Source of the DNA: Acidimicrobiales bacterium
GTDB taxonomy: Bacteria; Actinomycetota; Acidimicrobiia; Acidimicrobiales; UBA8190
Assembly (NCBI GenBank): GCA_030042575.1
Contig: JASHZK010000301.1
Coordinates: forward strand, 1 to 9,458
Reading direction: 5' to 3'
DNA: 9,458 nt
The position numbers were made by a program, and so were the translations under genes. Shown piece after piece: positions 6,543-9,458 of this stretch (within the stretch, counting starts at the first letter, position 1; each line of letters begins with the position of its first letter). The notes under the pieces are model-generated. The model worked only from the letters and a program-made list of their open reading frames with translations. It did no database searches and was not told where the DNA came from.

Positions 6543-6547
6543 GGTCA
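6543..6547 (-). promoter_or_regulatory. Translational coupling junction npdG–mshC
   Basis: TGA, two bases, then ATG 6542: the same geometry as the mshC–thrS junction. No clear ribosome site precedes the ATG; the nearest purine patch, GGAA, is weak. This suggests that npdG, mshC and thrS are translated from one message. Confidence 0.5.
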
Positions 6548-7201
6548 CGGGTGTTCCAGACCGGCCAGACGCAGCGTGCTGTGCGCCTTGTAGCGCATGT
6601 TCAAGGTGACGAGCACGGCGGTGAAGGCCTCGACGGCCGCCGCCGAAGCCAGGCTGCCGGCATCGAGCGCCCGAAGCCCCGACACGCGCCCGAAGAGGTC
6701 CATGGTGGCCTTCTTGGCCTCCTCGGCGTCGGCACACACGAGGACGTCGGCGTCCACCGGGGCCTCGAGATCGGCCAGGGTGTCGGCCGGCAGGTGGTGC
6801 CCGGCGGCGGCCACGGCCGAGCCGGGCAGCGCCGCCTGGACCCCGGCGGCCACCGAGCCGCGCGGTGGCACCAGGGCGTGCATCTCCCGTCCCTGGCGAA
6901 CGAGCGCATTGGCCACCGACACCACGACTTTGCCGGTCAGCACCTCGGCCAGCGACAGCGCCGTGGGCACAGCCGCGTCCCAGGGCGCCGCCAGCACCAC
7001 CAGCTCGGTACCGCAGGCCACGTCGTTGGCCTCGCCGGCGATGGCCAGCTCCCGGCCCAGGGTGCCGCACAGCTCACCGGCCACGGCCCGGGCCCGCTCG
7101 GCCTGGCGCGACCCGATCACCACCTCCGTGCCGCTGGCCGCCAGTCGCAGGGCCAAGCCCCGCCCCAACGGCCCGGTACCACCCAGTATCCCGACGCGCA
7201 C
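6545..7201 (-). CDS. npdG: NADPH-dependent F420 reductase (F420H2:NADP+ oxidoreductase), NpdG/Fno type
   Basis: Soluble enzyme of 218 aa exchanging hydride between NADP(H) and the deazaflavin cofactor F420. The N-terminal Rossmann motif is GGTGPLG (7–13), followed by GSR (30–32), whose Ser-Arg contacts the 2'-phosphate of NADP in archaeal Fno. APWDAA matches the IPW-A block of Fno. The C-terminal LDAGSLASAAAVEAFT and LNMRYKAHS stretches match actinobacterial NpdG. Length is typical. GTG 7201 is chosen because the protein then starts MRVGILGG directly at the Rossmann strand. The open frame extends further upstream, but only across the opposing fabI gene. No Shine-Dalgarno is present and a TAGGCT hexamer ends seven bases before the GTG, suggesting a leaderless message. 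It heads the run into mshC, thrS and HIT. Its presence implies that the organism makes F420. Confidence 0.9.
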   Translation of the reverse strand: MRVGILGGTGPLGRGLALRLAASGTEVVIGSRQAERARAVAGELCGTLGRELAIAGEANDVACGTELVVLAAPWDAAVPTALSLAEVLTGKVVVSVANALVRQGREMHALVPPRGSVAAGVQAALPGSAVAAAGHHLPADTLADLEAPVDADVLVCADAEEAKKATMDLFGRVSGLRALDAGSLASAAAVEAFTAVLVTLNMRYKAHSTLRLAGLEHP

Positions 7202-7208
7202 CGGCCGC

Positions 7209-7214
7209 AGCCTA
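7209..7214 (-). promoter_or_regulatory. Candidate -10 element of npdG, leaderless geometry
   Basis: The minus strand reads TAGGCT, then seven bases, then GTG 7201. Transcription starting at the G of GTG would be leaderless. The lack of a Shine-Dalgarno fits. No recognisable -35 is seen. Confidence 0.5.
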
Positions 7215-7240
7215 TGAGGTCGGCGGCCCGGGGCCTTCGC

Positions 7241-7246
7241 TATGGT
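7241..7246 (+). promoter_or_regulatory. Candidate -10 element of fabI, leaderless geometry
   Basis: TATGGT, then seven bases, then GTG 7254. Spacing is identical to the npdG side. The two -10 hexamers are 26 bases apart and face away from each other, so polymerases at the two promoters would overlap. The ATG at 7242, in frame with fabI, is inside this hexamer. Confidence 0.5.
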
Positions 7247-7253
7247 CCCGCTC

Positions 7254-8027
7254 GTGGGCCTCCTCGACGACAAGCGGATCCTGGTGACCGGGGTGCTGAC
7301 CGACGCCTCCTTGGCCTTCGCCGTGGCCCGGCTGGCCATCGATCAGGGGGCCGAGGTCGTCCTGTCGGGGGCCGGACGGGGCCTCTCTCTCACCAGGCGC
7401 ACCGCCCGCAAGCTGCCCACCGAGGTCGACGTGCTGGAGATCGACGTCACCGAGCCCGAGCAGCTCGAGTCGGCTGCCCGACAGCTCGAGCGACGCTGGG
7501 GCCGCCTCGACGGGCTGGTGCACGCCATCGGCTTCGCCCCCGCCGACTGCCTGGGCGGCGACATCCTCAAGGCGGGCTGGGACGACGTGTCGGTCGCCCT
7601 GCAGGTGTCGGCCTACTCGCTCAAGGCGCTCGTCGGGCCCATGCTGCCCCTGTTGGAAGCAGCGGGGTCGTCGTCGGTCGTCGCCCTCGACTTCGACGCC
7701 CGGGTGGCGTGGCCCGCCTACGACTGGATGGGAGTGGCCAAGGCGGCCATGGAGTCGCTCAGCCGCTATCTCGCCCGCGACCTGGGTCGCCACGGGGTGC
7801 GCGTCAACCTGGTGGCGGCCGGCCCCGTCCGCACCATGGCGGCCAAGTCGATCCCGAGCTTCTCGGCCTTCGAGGACACGTGGGGCGCGCGGGCACCGCT
7901 CGGATGGGACGTCACCGACGCCGAGCCGGTGGCCCGGGCCTGCGTGGCACTGCTGTCGGACCTCTTCCCCAAGACCACCGGTGAGCTCGTGCACGTCGAC
8001 GGCGGTGTGCACGCCATGGGTGCCTGA
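7254..8027 (+). CDS. fabI: Enoyl-[acyl-carrier-protein] reductase, FabI/InhA type
   Basis: NADH-dependent reductase of the last step of each fatty-acid elongation cycle; soluble, short-chain dehydrogenase fold, 257 aa. The N-terminus GLLDDKRILVTGVLTDASLA closely resembles InhA. Further shared blocks are LVHAIGF (88–94), LDFDARVAWPAYDWM (145–159), VAKAAMES (161–168), NLVAAGPVRT (185–194) and RAPLGW (213–218). Catalytic Tyr156 and Lys163 keep the Y-x6-K spacing; Phe147 corresponds to InhA F149. Ala91 stands where InhA has Ser94. The substrate loop between PVRT and RAPLGW is about ten residues shorter than in InhA, suggesting ordinary rather than very long acyl substrates. GTG 7254 is preferred over ATG 7242, because it gives the family N-terminus and because the ATG sits in the -10 hexamer. 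The gene is divergent from npdG, with a hairpin after its stop. Confidence 0.93.
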   Translation: MGLLDDKRILVTGVLTDASLAFAVARLAIDQGAEVVLSGAGRGLSLTRRTARKLPTEVDVLEIDVTEPEQLESAARQLERRWGRLDGLVHAIGFAPADCLGGDILKAGWDDVSVALQVSAYSLKALVGPMLPLLEAAGSSSVVALDFDARVAWPAYDWMGVAKAAMESLSRYLARDLGRHGVRVNLVAAGPVRTMAAKSIPSFSAFEDTWGARAPLGWDVTDAEPVARACVALLSDLFPKTTGELVHVDGGVHAMGA

Positions 8028-8030
8028 TCG

Positions 8031-8053
8031 GCGCCGTCCTCCCCGGACGCCGC
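8031..8053. terminator. Imperfect GC hairpin between fabI and the aldehyde dehydrogenase
   Basis: GCGCCGTCC (8031–8039) and GGACGCCGC (8045–8053) pair over nine positions with one mismatch (8034/8050) and a five-base loop. It lies in the 48-bp gap between convergent stops and could serve both genes. No T-run follows, so the terminator call is tentative. Confidence 0.4.
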
Positions 8054-8075
8054 GGCCAGACCCCCGGGCACGCTC

Positions 8076-9458
8076 TCAGCGCTGCAGGGATTTGACCTCG
8101 AGGTACTCCTCGAGCCCGTATCTCCCGAGCTCCCGGCCGATGCCCGACTGCTTGTACCCGCCGAAAGGGGCCAAGGGGTTGAAGCCGCCGCCGTTCACCT
8201 CGACCTGGCCGGTGCGCAGCTGGCGGGCCACCTGCTCGGCGTGGGCCTTGTCGCCCGCCCACACTGCTCCAGCCAGCCCGTAGATGGTCCCGTTGGCGAT
8301 CTCGACGGCCTCTTGCTCCGTGTCGTAGGGGATGATCGAGAGCACCGGGCCGAAGATCTCCTCCTGGGCGATGGTCATCTCCGGTCGGACGCCGGAGAAG
8401 ACGGTGGGCCTGACGTAGTACCCCGTGTCCAGCCCCTCGGGTGGCTCGTCGCCCCCGGTGAGGAGCTGGGCGCCCTCGGCAACGCCCTTGCGGATGTAGC
8501 CGCGCACCCGGTCGCGCTGCACGGCGGAGACCAGCGGGCCGAGCCGGGTCTCGGCCGCGAAGGGGTCGCCCGGGACGTAGGTCTGCGCCGTCTGGACGGC
8601 CAGCTCCTCCACCTCGGCCAGCCGGCTGCGGGGCACGAGCATGCGGGTCAGGGCCGAGCACGTCTGGCCGGAATTGATGTAGCAGGCGGCGACACCGGCC
8701 ACCACGGCCGCTTTCAGGTCGGCGTCCTCGAGGATGACGTTGGCCGACTTGCCTCCGAGCTCCAGGGCCACGCGCTTGACCGACTGGGCGGCCAGCTCCA
8801 TGACCCGCTTGCCCGCCCGCGTCGAGCCGGTGAAGGACACCATGTCCAGCAGCGGATGGGAGGCGATGGCCTCGCCGGCCACCGGTCCCAACCCGGTCAC
8901 CAGGTTGAACACCCCGTCGGGGAGGCCGATCTCGTCGAGGATCTCGGCCAGGACAAAGGCGTTGAGAGGCGCCACTTCACTGGGCTTGACGACCACCGTG
9001 CACCCGGCGGCCAGGGCCGGGGCCACCTTGGCCGCGATCTGGTGCAGCGGGTAGTTCCACGGTGTGATGCACCCGACCACGCCTACCGGTTCGCGCACCA
9101 CCAGGGAGTTGCCCACCTCCTCCTCGAAGGGGAAGTCGGTGGCCAGCTGGGCCGCCGAGGCGAAGCTCATGACCGGCAGCCCCACCTGCACGAGATTGGA
9201 CAGGGTGAAGGGCATGCCCACCTCCTGGGAGATGAGCGTGGCCAGGTCGGGGGTGCGGGCGGTGAGCGCCTCCTGGACGCGCAGGAGGATCTTGGACCGC
9301 TCGTCCACCGAGGTGGCCGACCACGTCGGGAAGGCCTGGGCCGCCGCCCGTACCGCCCTGTCCACGTCGTCGGCTGTGCCCTGGGGGACGGTGCCCATGA
9401 CCTCCTCGGTGGCCGAATTGACCACCTCGAGGCTCCCCTGGCCGGCCGAGGGAACCCA
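8076..9458 (-). CDS. NAD-dependent aldehyde dehydrogenase, 5' end outside the window
   Basis: Oxidises an aldehyde to the carboxylate with NAD(P)+; the substrate cannot be read from the sequence. The frame is open from the stop at 8076 to the right edge, giving 460 visible residues. The first visible residues, [19 protein letters not shown], are the usual ALDH N-terminal strand, so only about 10–20 residues are missing, and GTG 9425 is not the start. Counting from that W, the oxyanion Asn is N135 (PWNYPL), the cofactor-site Lys is K158 (VVKPSE), the general base is E233 (LELGGKS) and the nucleophile is C267 (GQTCSAL). EEIFGPV follows at 366–372. The Glu three residues after K158 (E161) is typical of NAD+ rather than NADP+ preference. 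The C-terminal [15 protein letters not shown] is intact. It is convergent with fabI, and its promoter lies beyond the window. All catalytic residues are present, so it should be active. Confidence 0.93.
   Translation of the reverse strand, partial: WVPSAGQGSLEVVNSATEEVMGTVPQGTADDVDRAVRAAAQAFPTWSATSVDERSKILLRVQEALTARTPDLATLISQEVGMPFTLSNLVQVGLPVMSFASAAQLATDFPFEEEVGNSLVVREPVGVVGCITPWNYPLHQIAAKVAPALAAGCTVVVKPSEVAPLNAFVLAEILDEIGLPDGVFNLVTGLGPVAGEAIASHPLLDMVSFTGSTRAGKRVMELAAQSVKRVALELGGKSANVILEDADLKAAVVAGVAACYINSGQTCSALTRMLVPRSRLAEVEELAVQTAQTYVPGDPFAAETRLGPLVSAVQRDRVRGYIRKGVAEGAQLLTGGDEPPEGLDTGYYVRPTVFSGVRPEMTIAQEEIFGPVLSIIPYDTEQEAVEIANGTIYGLAGAVWAGDKAHAEQVARQLRTGQVEVNGGGFNPLAPFGGYKQSGIGRELGRYGLEEYLEVKSLQR

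Noticed and set aside
5451..6593. 380-codon plus-strand frame antisense to mshC
   Set aside because: mshC on the minus strand shows conserved motifs over its full length; this frame has none and no ribosome site.
7242..7244. ATG 7242 as the fabI start
   Set aside because: It would add four residues not seen in InhA/FabI and lies inside the -10-like hexamer. GTG 7254 gives the family N-terminus.
6503..7984. 493-codon plus-strand frame across npdG and fabI
   Set aside because: It is out of frame with fabI and antisense to npdG. The Arg/Gly/Pro-rich translation has no domain, so it is a shadow of high-GC coding sequence.
9423..9425. GTG 9425 as the aldehyde dehydrogenase start
   Set aside because: The frame continues to the window edge with typical ALDH N-terminal residues (WVPSAG…LEVVN), so the real start lies beyond the window.
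1..9458. Mobile element, CRISPR, tRNA/rRNA, phage or defence genes
   Set aside because: No transposase or integrase frames, terminal repeats, spaced direct repeats, tRNA-like sequence or composition break were seen. All space is taken by housekeeping-type genes with short gaps.

Overview
The window is a dense, very GC-rich stretch of bacterial chromosome, roughly two thirds to 70 % G+C by eye, with GTG and TTG starts. The gene set points to Actinomycetota: a phosphatidylinositol-phosphate-synthase-type CDP-alcohol transferase, MshC (mycothiol synthesis), an F420:NADPH oxidoreductase, an InhA-type enoyl-ACP reductase and the thrS–HIT–pgsA gene order known from mycobacteria. Leaderless-type starts and compact versions of several enzymes would suit a deep-branching actinobacterium such as an Acidimicrobiia member, but that placement is inference.

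Layout, left to right. (1) Positions 1–672, minus: pgsA-like CDP-alcohol phosphatidyltransferase whose 3' end lies outside the window. (2) Positions 798–2855, plus: a non-canonical EF-G paralogue (EF-G2/FusA2 type), divergent from pgsA across 125 bp that hold candidate promoters for both. (3) Positions 7201–2877, minus: a tight four-gene run, npdG – mshC – thrS – HIT, with two 'TGA-NN-ATG' junctions and one 25-base gap. (4) Positions 7254–8027, plus: fabI/inhA-like gene, divergent from npdG across only 52 bp. Both starts are GTG codons lying seven bases after a -10-like hexamer, so both transcripts may be leaderless. (5) Positions 9458–8076, minus: an aldehyde dehydrogenase whose first few codons lie beyond the right edge. 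GC-rich hairpins lie in the two convergent gaps (2856–2876 and 8028–8075). There is no gene-free stretch over 300 bp.

How the genes fit together. ThrRS and MshC both form aminoacyl-adenylates. The HIT protein belongs to the group that removes diadenosine tetraphosphate, a by-product of such enzymes. The CDP-alcohol transferase and MshC both depend on inositol 1-phosphate, for phosphatidylinositol and mycothiol respectively. NpdG links the F420 and NADPH pools, and FabI and the aldehyde dehydrogenase are further nicotinamide-dependent redox enzymes. In mycobacteria thrS, the HIT gene and pgsA are contiguous on one strand. Here an oppositely oriented EF-G2 gene sits between HIT and pgsA.

I see no mobile element, CRISPR array, RNA gene, phage gene or defence system, and no evidence of a wholly new system. 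The points worth a second look are gene order, promoter architecture and residue-level departures in MshC, FabI, EF-G2 and the CDP-alcohol transferase.
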